Source: Candidatus Dormiibacterota bacterium (GTDB lineage: Bacteria > Chloroflexota > Dormibacteria > Aeolococcales > Bog-877). From it: a stretch of DNA of 8,804 nucleotides. A model generated the notes under the pieces. It worked only from the letters and a program-made list of their open reading frames with translations, did no database searches and was not told where the DNA came from. Shown in pieces: positions 1-6,149 of this stretch (position 1 is the first letter of the stretch; each line of letters opens with the position of its first letter). A program made the translations under genes and the position numbers. The stretch is from NCBI GenBank assembly GCA_003132265.1, contig PKXE01000162.1:10335-19138 (forward strand), written 5' to 3'.

Positions 1-109
1 CCGGCGCCAGTCGGTCCCGGCCCCGTGGCTCTGTCGCCTAGTGCGGGTCCCGGTCAACTGGCCTCGGCTGGCGTCACGCCGCAGTTTGAAATCAGCCATA
101 GTCGACGTT

Positions 110-192
110 TGGGCACGGCGCGGGGCCTAGGGTCAGCCGATGAGGGGCGTAACCTGGCCAGGTGGGGAGGCACCGTGCTCGCGCCGTGCCCA
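110..192 (+). repeat. Long imperfect hairpin, possible structured RNA or regulatory element
   Basis: Bases 110-124 pair with 178-192: 13 consecutive Watson-Crick pairs (110-122 with 180-192), then one G.U pair and one more G-C. The G.U pair forms only in RNA read from the + strand, where the - strand copy would have an A.C mismatch. The 53-nt interior can extend the stem after a bulge (GCCT 125-128 with AGGC 168-171). It also holds a perfect 12-base palindrome, ACCTGGCCAGGT, at 152-163 and a small GGTG/CACC hairpin at 161-174. No U-tract follows, so it is not a classical Rho-independent terminator. I could not match it to a riboswitch, SRP RNA, tmRNA or tRNA. It ends about 130 nt before the gene at 321. 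Confidence 0.5.
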
Positions 193-308
193 GCGAATAA
201 AACGCCGGATTGAGGGATTTGGTTTCTTGATTCCCCGGAGAGGGGCCCGGTTCCCTGGCAAGTGCCACCCCATCCCCGGCCGGTGGAACGCTCAGGGGGC
301 CTTCTCCC

Positions 309-314
309 GGTGAG
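309..314 (+). promoter_or_regulatory. Ribosome binding site for the gene at 321
   Basis: GGTGAG lies 6 nt before the GTG at 321 and supports that start. The GTG inside this site opens a 4-codon mini-ORF whose TGA overlaps the real GTG start. This is probably fortuitous. Confidence 0.5.
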
Positions 315-320
315 CCGCTC

Positions 321-848
321 GTGACCGATCCGACCGGAACTCCGGGGGGAAATCGGCCCCAGAGCCCGCCCACGATACCGGTGCTGCGGCCGAGGTCGCG
401 GCGCTCCCAGAACCGGTTCACGCTGCTCCTCATCGGCGCGCTGGCCCTGCTGATCCTGATCCGGGTCGTGGGGGCTCATCCCCTCCCCAAACCGTCGCAT
501 CTCAGCCCGGCGGCTGCGGTGGCCGGCTACCTGACCGGCCTGGAGCACCGTGACCTGGGCGAGGTGCGCGGCTACCTGGCCCCTGCGCAGAGGCCGCAGG
601 CCAGCAGTCTGCTCCAGGGCTTTGCCAGGCAGCGCGCCAGCATCGCGGCGCCTGCCCTGACCGAGATCACGCAGACCCACAGCCGGGCCACGGTCACGAT
701 CTCCCTCCAGGTCTGCTACCAGCCGCCCGGCGGCAAGCCGTACACCTGTGAGCCGGTGGGCCACGCCCCCCTGGGTCTTCCCGAACAGATCGCCTGCGTC
801 GAGCTCGACGGTAGCTGGTACGCCACCACCCTTTTCAAGCCCAACTGA
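321..848 (+). CDS. Membrane-anchored protein of unknown function, possible NTF2-like extracytoplasmic domain
   Basis: 175 residues from a GTG start. The layout is a Pro/Arg-rich cytoplasmic N-terminus (about 1-32, including RPRSRRSQNR), one hydrophobic segment (about 33-50) preceded by positive charge, and an extracytoplasmic domain (about 60-175). The positive charge before the helix predicts a signal-anchor with the C-terminus outside. The soluble part has an early helix (AAVAGYLTGLEHRDLGEVRGYL), a middle beta section and a final strand (ACVELDGSWYATTLF). This order resembles DUF4878/NTF2-like domains of secreted actinobacterial proteins, but the resemblance is by eye only. Three Cys (132, 143, 159) lie in the outer domain, so a disulfide is possible. 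There is no lipobox. It converges on fumC with a 5-nt gap. I do not recognise the family with certainty. Confidence 0.75.
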   Translation: MTDPTGTPGGNRPQSPPTIPVLRPRSRRSQNRFTLLLIGALALLILIRVVGAHPLPKPSHLSPAAAVAGYLTGLEHRDLGEVRGYLAPAQRPQASSLLQGFARQRASIAAPALTEITQTHSRATVTISLQVCYQPPGGKPYTCEPVGHAPLGLPEQIACVELDGSWYATTLFKPN

Positions 849-853
849 GGTGG

Positions 854-2275
854 TCAGCCGCTCCCCTGGGCTTCCAGGCCGCCCTGGACCAGCCGCTCGG
901 GGTCCAGCAGCCGATCCAACTCATGGGGCGCGATCCCGGAGCGCTCCAGCGCTACCGCGCGGACCGTTCTCCCGCTGAGGTGGGCCTCGTGGGCGATGGC
1001 GGCCGCCGCGTCGTAGCCGATGGCTGGGACCAGGGCCGTGCAGATCGCCAGTCCCTGCGCCAGCAACTCCGGTCCGCGCTCGGTGGCGAAGAGGCCGTCC
1101 ACCGCCTGCTGGGCCAGGTTGGCGGCGGCCCTCGCCAGCAGCTCGATCTCCTCCAGGAGGTTGTGGGCGGCGACCGGCAGCATCACGTTGAGCTCGAGCA
1201 GGGACCCGGTGGCTCCGCAGAAGGCGACCGTGGCGTCGTCTCCGAGCACCTGGGCGACCACCATCAGGGCCGACTCGCAGATCACTGGGTTGACCTTCCC
1301 CGGCATGATCGAGGAACCCGGCTGGACCTCGGGAAGGCTCAGCTCGGCCACCCCCGCCCGCGGGCCGAAGCTCAGCAACCGGAGATCACTGGCGATCTTG
1401 TGGAGGGCGATCGCCGCTCCTCGGACCGCGCCCGAGGTGAAGACCACCGCGTCCAGCGTGCTCTGAGCCTGAAAGTGGTCGTCGGTCTCATGCAGGCCGG
1501 GGTCGTAGTGCGGGGCGAGGCAGGCTATCACCCGCTGGGCAAACTCGCGGTGAGTCCCGATCCCGGTTCCCACCGCCGTCCCCCCCAGGGCCAGCTCGAC
1601 CAGCTGAAGGCGGGCCAGGTCGAGCCTGGCCAAGGCCCTCTCCACCTGGCCCCGGTAGCCTTCGAACTCCTGCCCGAGCCGGATTGGGGTGGCGTCTTGG
1701 AGGTGGGTGCGGCCGGTCTTGATCACCCCCCAGAGCCGGTCCCGCTGCCGGGCTAGGCTCACTTCCAGCTGGCGCAGGCTAGGCCCTAGCTCATCGCGGA
1801 GGGTGGCCAGCGCCGCCAGGTGGATCGCCGAGGGGAATACGTCATTGCTGGACTGGCCCAGATTGACATGGTCGTTGGGGTGGACCCGACTGCGCTCACC
1901 CCGGTCCAAGCCCAGCAGCTCCAGCGCCCGGTTGGTGATCACCTCGTTGGCGTTCATGTTCGAGGAGGTCCCGCTGCCGGTCTGGAAGATGTCAACCACG
2001 AACTGATCATCGAAGCGGCCCTGGCTCACCTCGTCAGCTGCCCTCGCGATGGCTTGGCTGAGGTCCTCCGAGAGCAGCCCCAGCTCGCCATTGACGAGCG
2101 CGGCCTCCCGCTTGATGTCACCCAGGGCGGCGATCATGCGGCGGGGCAGTCGGAGCCGACTGATCGGGAAGTTGGCTACCGCCCGTTGGGTACTGGCCCC
2201 GTAGTAGGCGTCGGCGGGGACCTCCATCTCGCCCATGGAGTCACGCTCGAGGCGGACGGGGCCCTCGGTCATCAC
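854..2275 (-). CDS. fumC: Fumarate hydratase, class II
   Basis: Reversibly hydrates fumarate to L-malate in the citric acid cycle; cytosolic, iron-independent and normally a homotetramer. The 473 residues match the usual FumC length and align end to end: DSMGEMEVPADAYYGASTQRA near the N-terminus, QTGSGTSSNMNANEV (98-112), HPNDHVNLGQSSNDVFPSA (132-150), GRTHLQDATP (188-197, with His191), and the signature GSSIMPGKVNP (320-330), where Ser322 corresponds to the E. coli catalytic Ser318. The QTGSGT motif favours fumarase over aspartase, which has QAGAGV. NPV after the signature is the form I recall from actinobacterial fumarases, whereas E. coli has NPT. The start is GTG 2275 or ATG 2272. Both overlap the stop of the upstream plsY-like gene and lack an obvious ribosome site, implying translational coupling. 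Confidence 0.95.
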   Translation of the reverse strand: MMTEGPVRLERDSMGEMEVPADAYYGASTQRAVANFPISRLRLPRRMIAALGDIKREAALVNGELGLLSEDLSQAIARAADEVSQGRFDDQFVVDIFQTGSGTSSNMNANEVITNRALELLGLDRGERSRVHPNDHVNLGQSSNDVFPSAIHLAALATLRDELGPSLRQLEVSLARQRDRLWGVIKTGRTHLQDATPIRLGQEFEGYRGQVERALARLDLARLQLVELALGGTAVGTGIGTHREFAQRVIACLAPHYDPGLHETDDHFQAQSTLDAVVFTSGAVRGAAIALHKIASDLRLLSFGPRAGVAELSLPEVQPGSSIMPGKVNPVICESALMVVAQVLGDDATVAFCGATGSLLELNVMLPVAAHNLLEEIELLARAAANLAQQAVDGLFATERGPELLAQGLAICTALVPAIGYDAAAAIAHEAHLSGRTVRAVALERSGIAPHELDRLLDPERLVQGGLEAQGSG

Positions 2276-2961
2276 TCCGAGTCTATCGGCTGGGTAGTGG
2301 GGATCGGCCGACTTGGAACTCGGTCGTAGAGCAGTCGGTTGACCCAGCTGTCAGGGGCCGCGCCCGGTTGGGCGGGCCCCACGGGATATCCCTCGAAGCG
2401 ACGGAGGACCAGGCAGATGACGATCCCGACCGCCGTGATCGCAAAGGCCGGTGAGGCCCGGGTGAGCCAGAGCACCACCGGCAGGCCTGCGTAGGCGAGC
2501 AGGACTCCCGGCGCGCTCCGGCGCAGCGTCCCGCCCACGATCACCAGGGCTAAAACGAAGGCCAAACCCCACCACGACCAGAGCGCCACCGCCCCGGTCG
2601 CGCTGGCGACCCCCCGGCCCCCGTTGTACTGCATGTAGATAGGCCAGCCATTGCCGATGACCGCGCAGAGCCCGGCCCCCGCCGCCACCCAGGCTGGGGC
2701 GCCGAGCAGCACCGCGACCAGGACCGGCACCAGCCCCTGGCAGAACTGCAGCGGGCCCACCACGGCGGCCGGAAGCAGGCCGACGCTGTGGAACAGATTG
2801 CTGGTGCCGATCTTGCCCGTGCCCACCTCACGGAGATCGACGCCGGCCAACTTGCCCACCATCCAGCCGACCGGGACTCCGCCCACTAGGTAGGCGCCCG
2901 CCCAGAGCAGCACTATCCCCAGCGGCTGGGCCACCGGGGAGACGACAGCGACCGCCATCAT
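2272..2961 (-). CDS. plsY: Divergent PlsY-family membrane acyltransferase
   Basis: PlsY is an integral membrane enzyme that moves an acyl chain from acyl-phosphate to glycerol-3-phosphate, the first step of phospholipid synthesis. At 229 residues with about five or six hydrophobic segments, this protein has the family fold signature: GGVPVGWMVGKLAGVDLREVGTGKIGTSN (27-55) for motif 1 and IGNGWPIYMQYNGGRGVAS (102-120) for motif 2. Key positions differ: GSGN reads GTGK (47-50), the motif 1 Arg is His58, GH is GN (103-104), and GGKG is GGRG (114-117). No motif 3 (HxxNI-type) is visible, and a polar tail of about 40 residues ends the protein. The start overlaps the degV stop by 4 nt. GGAGG (2967-2963) sits closer to the second ATG (2958). 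Family assignment is confident; the exact reaction is not. Confidence 0.82.
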   Translation of the reverse strand: MMAVAVVSPVAQPLGIVLLWAGAYLVGGVPVGWMVGKLAGVDLREVGTGKIGTSNLFHSVGLLPAAVVGPLQFCQGLVPVLVAVLLGAPAWVAAGAGLCAVIGNGWPIYMQYNGGRGVASATGAVALWSWWGLAFVLALVIVGGTLRRSAPGVLLAYAGLPVVLWLTRASPAFAITAVGIVICLVLRRFEGYPVGPAQPGAAPDSWVNRLLYDRVPSRPIPTTQPIDSE

Positions 2962-3824
2962 CCCTCCAGCGAAAGATCGGCGATGGCGGCGGCACCGATC
3001 AACCCGGGCCCGGTGTGGAGCGCTATCACCGGGGTCAGGTTGAGCCGCTCCACCGGGCGCTCGCCGAACAGCTCGCGAAGGTAGTGCTCGAGCTCGGGCA
3101 TCGTTTGGGGGGAGTCACCGCAGAAGACCGCCAGCCGCACCTCGGTCTCCGGTGGGGTCTGCTCCCGCAGGCGCTCGGCCACCGCGCGCAGGGCGCGCCT
3201 CGTCCCCCGGACCAGCCCCAGTCGGCGGACATCGCCGCCGGCGAAGGCGAACACCGGGCGCACGTGCAGCAGGTCCCCGCTCAGGCCGGCCAGGGCTGGG
3301 ACCCGGCCGCTCCGAACCAGATAGCGCATGGTCTCGAGGGCTGCGACCACCCGGGCGCTGGCCGCCACCGCCCGGACGTGGGCCGCCACCCGCTCCCGCT
3401 CCAGTCCCGCGGCGCAGGCGGCGGCGGCCGCCTCGGCGACCAGGGTGTAGCCACCCGCGGCCGTACCGGTGTCCAGGATCTCGACGCGTTTCTCGGGGGC
3501 CTCACTGCGGAGCATCTCGGCGGCCACCCGGGCCGACCGACCCATCATCGAGTAGCGATCGGGAATCGTCAGGCAGACGATGTCGGGGTTTGGGATTGCC
3601 AGAAAGGCTTTGAGGTAGTCGCCGGGTGAGGGGGAACTGCTGGTGGGCAGGGGACCCGGCCCACCCAGTCTTCGGTAGAGCTCCTCGCTGGATATGTCGA
3701 TGCCGTCCCGGAGCACCCGGCCGTCGATCTCGATCGACATCGGCACCACCCTGACCCAGGGCGACTCCCCTAGCGCCGGCGGGAGGCAGGCGCCGCTGTC
3801 CACCACCAGAGCCGTTGGGGGCAT
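2958..3824 (-). CDS. DegV/FakB-family fatty-acid-binding protein
   Basis: DegV proteins bind a single fatty acid. The FakB members present it to the kinase FakA, giving acyl-phosphate for phospholipid synthesis. From the ATG at 3824 the protein has 288 residues, typical of the family, starting TALVVDSGACLPP, the usual TDS-like first strand. Other matches are PTSSSPSPGDYLKAF (60-74, the TSQPSP region), ILDTGTAAGG (116-125), YLVRSGRV (168-175), GDLLHVRPVFAFAGGDV (183-199) and HTGPG (270-274). The usual SSxLSGTYQSA element is replaced by TIPDRYSMMGRSA (86-98). The frame is open upstream to 3929, but that extension is Pro/Gly-rich and unlike the family. GTG 3833 is another possible start. No fakA lies in view. 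It precedes the PlsY-family gene with a 4-nt overlap, which supports a lipid role. Confidence 0.88.
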   Translation of the reverse strand: MPPTALVVDSGACLPPALGESPWVRVVPMSIEIDGRVLRDGIDISSEELYRRLGGPGPLPTSSSPSPGDYLKAFLAIPNPDIVCLTIPDRYSMMGRSARVAAEMLRSEAPEKRVEILDTGTAAGGYTLVAEAAAAACAAGLERERVAAHVRAVAASARVVAALETMRYLVRSGRVPALAGLSGDLLHVRPVFAFAGGDVRRLGLVRGTRRALRAVAERLREQTPPETEVRLAVFCGDSPQTMPELEHYLRELFGERPVERLNLTPVIALHTGPGLIGAAAIADLSLEG

Positions 3825-3838
3825 GCCCGACACTACGC

Positions 3839-3988
3839 TCAAGCTGCTGTTCCGGGGATGGCCGCGCCGGCCAGACGGGTTGCCGGGCGGATGGTCCGGG
3901 AGTGATCCCGCTGCCTGGGGCCCAGCCAAGAACGTGCCTCGACCACCTCACGCACCAACCACTCCTCCACCTCGGTGCCTGGGACCAC
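3839..3988 (-). CDS. Possible small protein, 49 residues, unknown function
   Basis: Between the glycosyltransferase stop and the degV start, a GTG at 3988-3986 opens a 49-codon frame ending in TGA 14 nt before the degV ATG. A GAGGA sequence lies 3 nt before the GTG, slightly too close for an ideal ribosome site. The first half (VEEWLVREVVEARSWL) could form an amphipathic, acidic helix. The rest is basic and Ala/Gly-rich. Third-position G/C is about three quarters by hand count, near but below the neighbours. It has no recognised domain. The same frame is open upstream to 4081 inside the glycosyltransferase gene. It may simply be an open frame in a 210-nt intergenic space. Confidence 0.25.
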   Translation of the reverse strand: MVPGTEVEEWLVREVVEARSWLGPRQRDHSRTIRPATRLAGAAIPGTAA

Positions 3989-4034
3989 CTGTCCTCGGCT
4001 GCCTCTCGCCCCCGGACGGTTCGACGTTTTCGCC

Positions 4035-5216
4035 CTATTCCGCCGACCGACGATCACTGACAGGCCGGCCGCGGCACTCACCGTAAATCATCAGCAACCG
4101 ATCCAACATGGCCGACATCCCATGATGACGCACCGCTTCCTCGCGTGCCACCAGGCCCCGCTGCTCCATCTCTTGCGGCTGCTGCTGCAGGCTCGCGAGC
4201 AGCGCTGAGATCGACTCGCTCAGCGCGTCCGGATCCAGGCGAGCGGCGACCCCCCCGACCAACGACGCCCCGCCCGTCGGGGTGGCCGCTACCGCACAAC
4301 CGGTCGCCATCGCCTCCAGGAGCGCGATTGACAGCCCTTCAGCGCTGGAGGGGAGGCAGAAGACGTCGACCGCCCGCCAGAAGTCAAGGCGCTCCTGGGT
4401 GGTGAGCAACTGCCCGAGGTAGATCACCCGAGTGTCCCTCTGCGCCTCCCTCACCCTCGCTTCCAGCACCCCGCGGCCGGCGATGAGCAGCCGGGCGTCC
4501 TTCCCCAGGTCAGCCCCGAGGAAGCCGTCCAGCAACTCCCGGACGCCTTTCTCGGGGTCCAAGCGGCCGGCGAATCCCACGACCAGGCTGGCCCCCGGAA
4601 CGCGCTCCTGGCGGAGCCGGGAGGTCCCGGGCCGGAACCGATCGGTGTCGACCGCGTTGGGGAGCACCTCGATCCGAGATCGATCGACCCCCACCTCCGC
4701 CAGTCGGCGGCGGTGGTCCTCGGCGAAGACGATCACCCGCTGATAGGCGCGCAGCCGGGGCGCCCAGAAGCGGTGGAGCTCCCGCATCACCAAGGCTCGC
4801 CGGCTCCCCACCCGGCCGAACGGCAAATGGAAGGTGACGACCGTGGCCGCCCCGGAGGCCCGTGCCTGGCGGCCCAGCCACCCATCCTCCAGGGTGAAGC
4901 TCAGCGAGGTGTGGACCACGTCCGGTCGAACCTCGGTCAGCCAGCGGGAGACCTCATGCCGGAACCCCCATCTGGGCACGGTGACGGTTTTGAAGCGCCA
5001 GGTTGGCCAGCCGGTCCGGTGCGCGTCATCCACCGGGGCAGTGAGCCCGTCTCGGCTGGCGTGGTGGAACCAGACCTCGACCCCCCGCTCCAGGAGCCCG
5101 CGCACAACCTCCGCGGAGTAGGTGGTGAGGCCGTCCGCGCGGGCGCCCACGGCGTGACCGAACCAGGCCAGGCGGAGCCGCCCCGCGGCGGCCCCTTCAG
5201 GCGACTGGGAGGTCAA
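4035..5216 (-). CDS. GT4-family glycosyltransferase (GT-B fold)
   Basis: 393 residues with the two-domain GT-B layout. The N-terminal acceptor half begins RLRLAWFGHAVGARADGLTTYSAEVVRGLLERG (13-45), the Gly-rich loop and first helix of GT4 enzymes. The C-terminal nucleotide-sugar half has VLPNAVDTDRF (184-194), GFAGRLDPEKG (214-224, containing the usual Arg and Lys) and EGLSIALLE (293-301), the EX7E motif with Glu293 and Glu301. It probably transfers a sugar to a lipid or polysaccharide acceptor on the inner membrane face. Its place directly after a PatA-like acyltransferase recalls pimA beside patA in mycobacteria, but sugar and acceptor cannot be read from sequence. The start is TTG 5216, with AGGA 8 nt upstream and a 20-nt overlap with the previous gene. 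No ATG or GTG lies between it and the first core strand. Confidence 0.9.
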   Translation of the reverse strand: MTSQSPEGAAAGRLRLAWFGHAVGARADGLTTYSAEVVRGLLERGVEVWFHHASRDGLTAPVDDAHRTGWPTWRFKTVTVPRWGFRHEVSRWLTEVRPDVVHTSLSFTLEDGWLGRQARASGAATVVTFHLPFGRVGSRRALVMRELHRFWAPRLRAYQRVIVFAEDHRRRLAEVGVDRSRIEVLPNAVDTDRFRPGTSRLRQERVPGASLVVGFAGRLDPEKGVRELLDGFLGADLGKDARLLIAGRGVLEARVREAQRDTRVIYLGQLLTTQERLDFWRAVDVFCLPSSAEGLSIALLEAMATGCAVAATPTGGASLVGGVAARLDPDALSESISALLASLQQQPQEMEQRGLVAREEAVRHHGMSAMLDRLLMIYGECRGRPVSDRRSAE

Positions 5217-6147
5217 GCAGGCGGTCCTGGCTGAAGGGGAACCACTGCTCGGGCCAGCGCCGCACCGCCGCCTCGAACACGGGGATAACCTGGCGCAGGG
5301 CCTCGGCCGGGTCCGTGCCCGGCCCGACGGCCACCGGAGGATGGACCTCGACCAGGTAACCGCCGTTGGGCGTCCGCACGCAGGTGGTGGGCACCAAGGG
5401 GGCTCCGGTGCGAGCGGCGAGGATGCCGGCGGCGGCCGAAAACCTGGTCCTGTGGTTGAGGAACTCGACCTCGACCGAGGGGGTGTTGCCGGGGATATCG
5501 ACGACCAAGCCCAGCCACCGCCCGGAGCGCAGTCGTTGCAGCAGGTATCGGGGTGATCGCGACGCCAGCACCGCCTGGACCCCGATCTTCCCTCTGGCCC
5601 AGATGATCAGCTCGGACATCGTGACGCTGCCCTCGTCGGCCATGACCGCAGTGAGGCTGATCCCGTTGGCCGCCGCCAGCGCGGCAGGCACGTCCCAGCT
5701 CCCGTGGTGAATCAACACCAGGATCCCCGGCTTTCCTTCCAGCTGCCGGCTGAGGATGTTGGCCTCGATCCCGCAGCCCCGCATCTCCGACACCACCCGG
5801 GCCCTGGGCAGGCCGCTGGCGTACAGGAAGTCGATGGAGGTGCGCGCGTACTCCCGATAGCTCCGGGCGGCCAGCCTCCGGGCCTCCCTCCGGGTCAGCC
5901 GGGGGAAGACCGCCCGGTAGTTCCCGATGGTCACCCGCCGGCGCCTTGGCTGCAGGGCGAAAGCGGCGTTGCCGATCGGGTCGGAGATGCGGTACCGGTG
6001 CCGGCCCAGCGCTCGCACACCGGCGGCGACCGCGTTCAGGCCCAGCCTCAGGGCCAGCGGCGGGAGATTCGCTTGACGTTGAGGCACGGGGCGATTGTCG
6101 CAGCCGCTTCCGGGAGAACCGGGGCCGGCTCGGGTAGTACGTTCCAT
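5197..6147 (-). CDS. Lipid A/PIM-type lysophospholipid acyltransferase (LpxL/PatA-like)
   Basis: 316 residues of the HtrB/LpxL superfamily, which acylate glycolipids at the inner membrane face. In actinobacteria the member PatA acylates phosphatidylinositol mannosides. Seen here are an N-terminal hydrophobic/amphipathic stretch (about 28-47), [30 protein letters not shown] (74-103), the catalytic HxxxxD as HHGSWD (147-152), VVDIPGN (215-221), and QWFPF near the end (301-305). The ATG at 6147 has AGGTGG 7 nt upstream and gives a 20-residue unconserved leader. GTG 6087, with GACAAT 6 nt upstream, is an alternative leaderless start at the edge of the conserved region. It is the first gene of the leftward block, and its neighbour suggests glycolipid assembly. 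A lipid A role is unlikely if the host is monoderm. Confidence 0.88.
   Translation of the reverse strand: MERTTRAGPGSPGSGCDNRPVPQRQANLPPLALRLGLNAVAAGVRALGRHRYRISDPIGNAAFALQPRRRRVTIGNYRAVFPRLTRREARRLAARSYREYARTSIDFLYASGLPRARVVSEMRGCGIEANILSRQLEGKPGILVLIHHGSWDVPAALAAANGISLTAVMADEGSVTMSELIIWARGKIGVQAVLASRSPRYLLQRLRSGRWLGLVVDIPGNTPSVEVEFLNHRTRFSAAAGILAARTGAPLVPTTCVRTPNGGYLVEVHPPVAVGPGTDPAEALRQVIPVFEAAVRRWPEQWFPFSQDRLLDLPVA
6138..6143 (+). promoter_or_regulatory. Possible -10 element for leaderless transcription of the gene at 6150
   Basis: TACGTT fits the TANNNT pattern of high-GC bacteria and ends 6 nt before the GTG at 6150, so transcription would begin at or near the start codon. There is no Shine-Dalgarno sequence here, and an in-frame TAG at 6135-6137 excludes any earlier start. 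No clear -35 is visible. The element lies inside the reading frame of the divergent acyltransferase if that gene starts at GTG 6147-side ATG. Confidence 0.35.
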
Positions 6148-6149
6148 CT

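Larger units (their letters stand above)
1..320. other. Left-edge region with no confident gene
   Basis: No convincing coding region. Frame 1 of the + strand is open from the window edge to a TGA at 211-213, and frame 2 is open to a TAG at 128-130. On the - strand an ATG at 99-97 is open to the left edge (first residues MADFKLRR). None has a recognisable motif, a good ribosome site or steady third-position G/C bias, so a truncated gene end here is possible but unproven. What stands out is the inverted repeat at 110-192, listed separately, and two AT-richer patches at about 80-110 and 193-233 that could hold promoters. Only the last 12 bases before 321 are assigned, as the ribosome site of the next gene. 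Confidence 0.5.

Noticed and set aside
1..99. Possible N-terminus of a leftward gene (ATG 99-97, open to the edge)
   Set aside because: No ribosome site, no recognisable motif, Arg-rich composition, and too short to judge.
110..192. Hairpin considered as an integron attC site, tRNA, SRP RNA or Rho-independent terminator
   Set aside because: No core attC boxes, no T-arm or anticodon pattern, no SRP apical loop sequence, and no U-tract after the stem.
25..213. 62-codon + strand open frame at the left edge
   Set aside because: Runs through the long hairpin, has weak third-position G/C bias and no motif; could at most be the tail of an upstream gene.
54..764. 236-codon - strand open frame over the membrane protein and the left-edge region
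   Set aside because: Arg/Gly/Gln-rich shadow of the 321-848 gene, which has a good ribosome site and a proper membrane segment.
854..2275. Aspartate ammonia-lyase as an alternative to fumarase
   Set aside because: The QTGSGT and MPGKVNP motifs match fumarase; aspartases carry QAGAGV and MPAKVNP.
923..2329. Long + strand open frames (923-1756 and 1820-2329) opposite fumC
   Set aside because: They are mirror frames of a confidently identified fumarase in high-GC DNA, with no recognisable motifs.
3015..3629. 204-codon + strand open frame opposite degV
   Set aside because: His/Gly/Arg/Gln-rich composition typical of an antisense shadow; the - strand frame has clear DegV motifs.
3825..3929. N-terminal extension of DegV to 3929
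   Set aside because: The extra 35 residues are Pro/Gly/Arg-rich and unlike the family, whose first strand begins just after the ATG at 3824.
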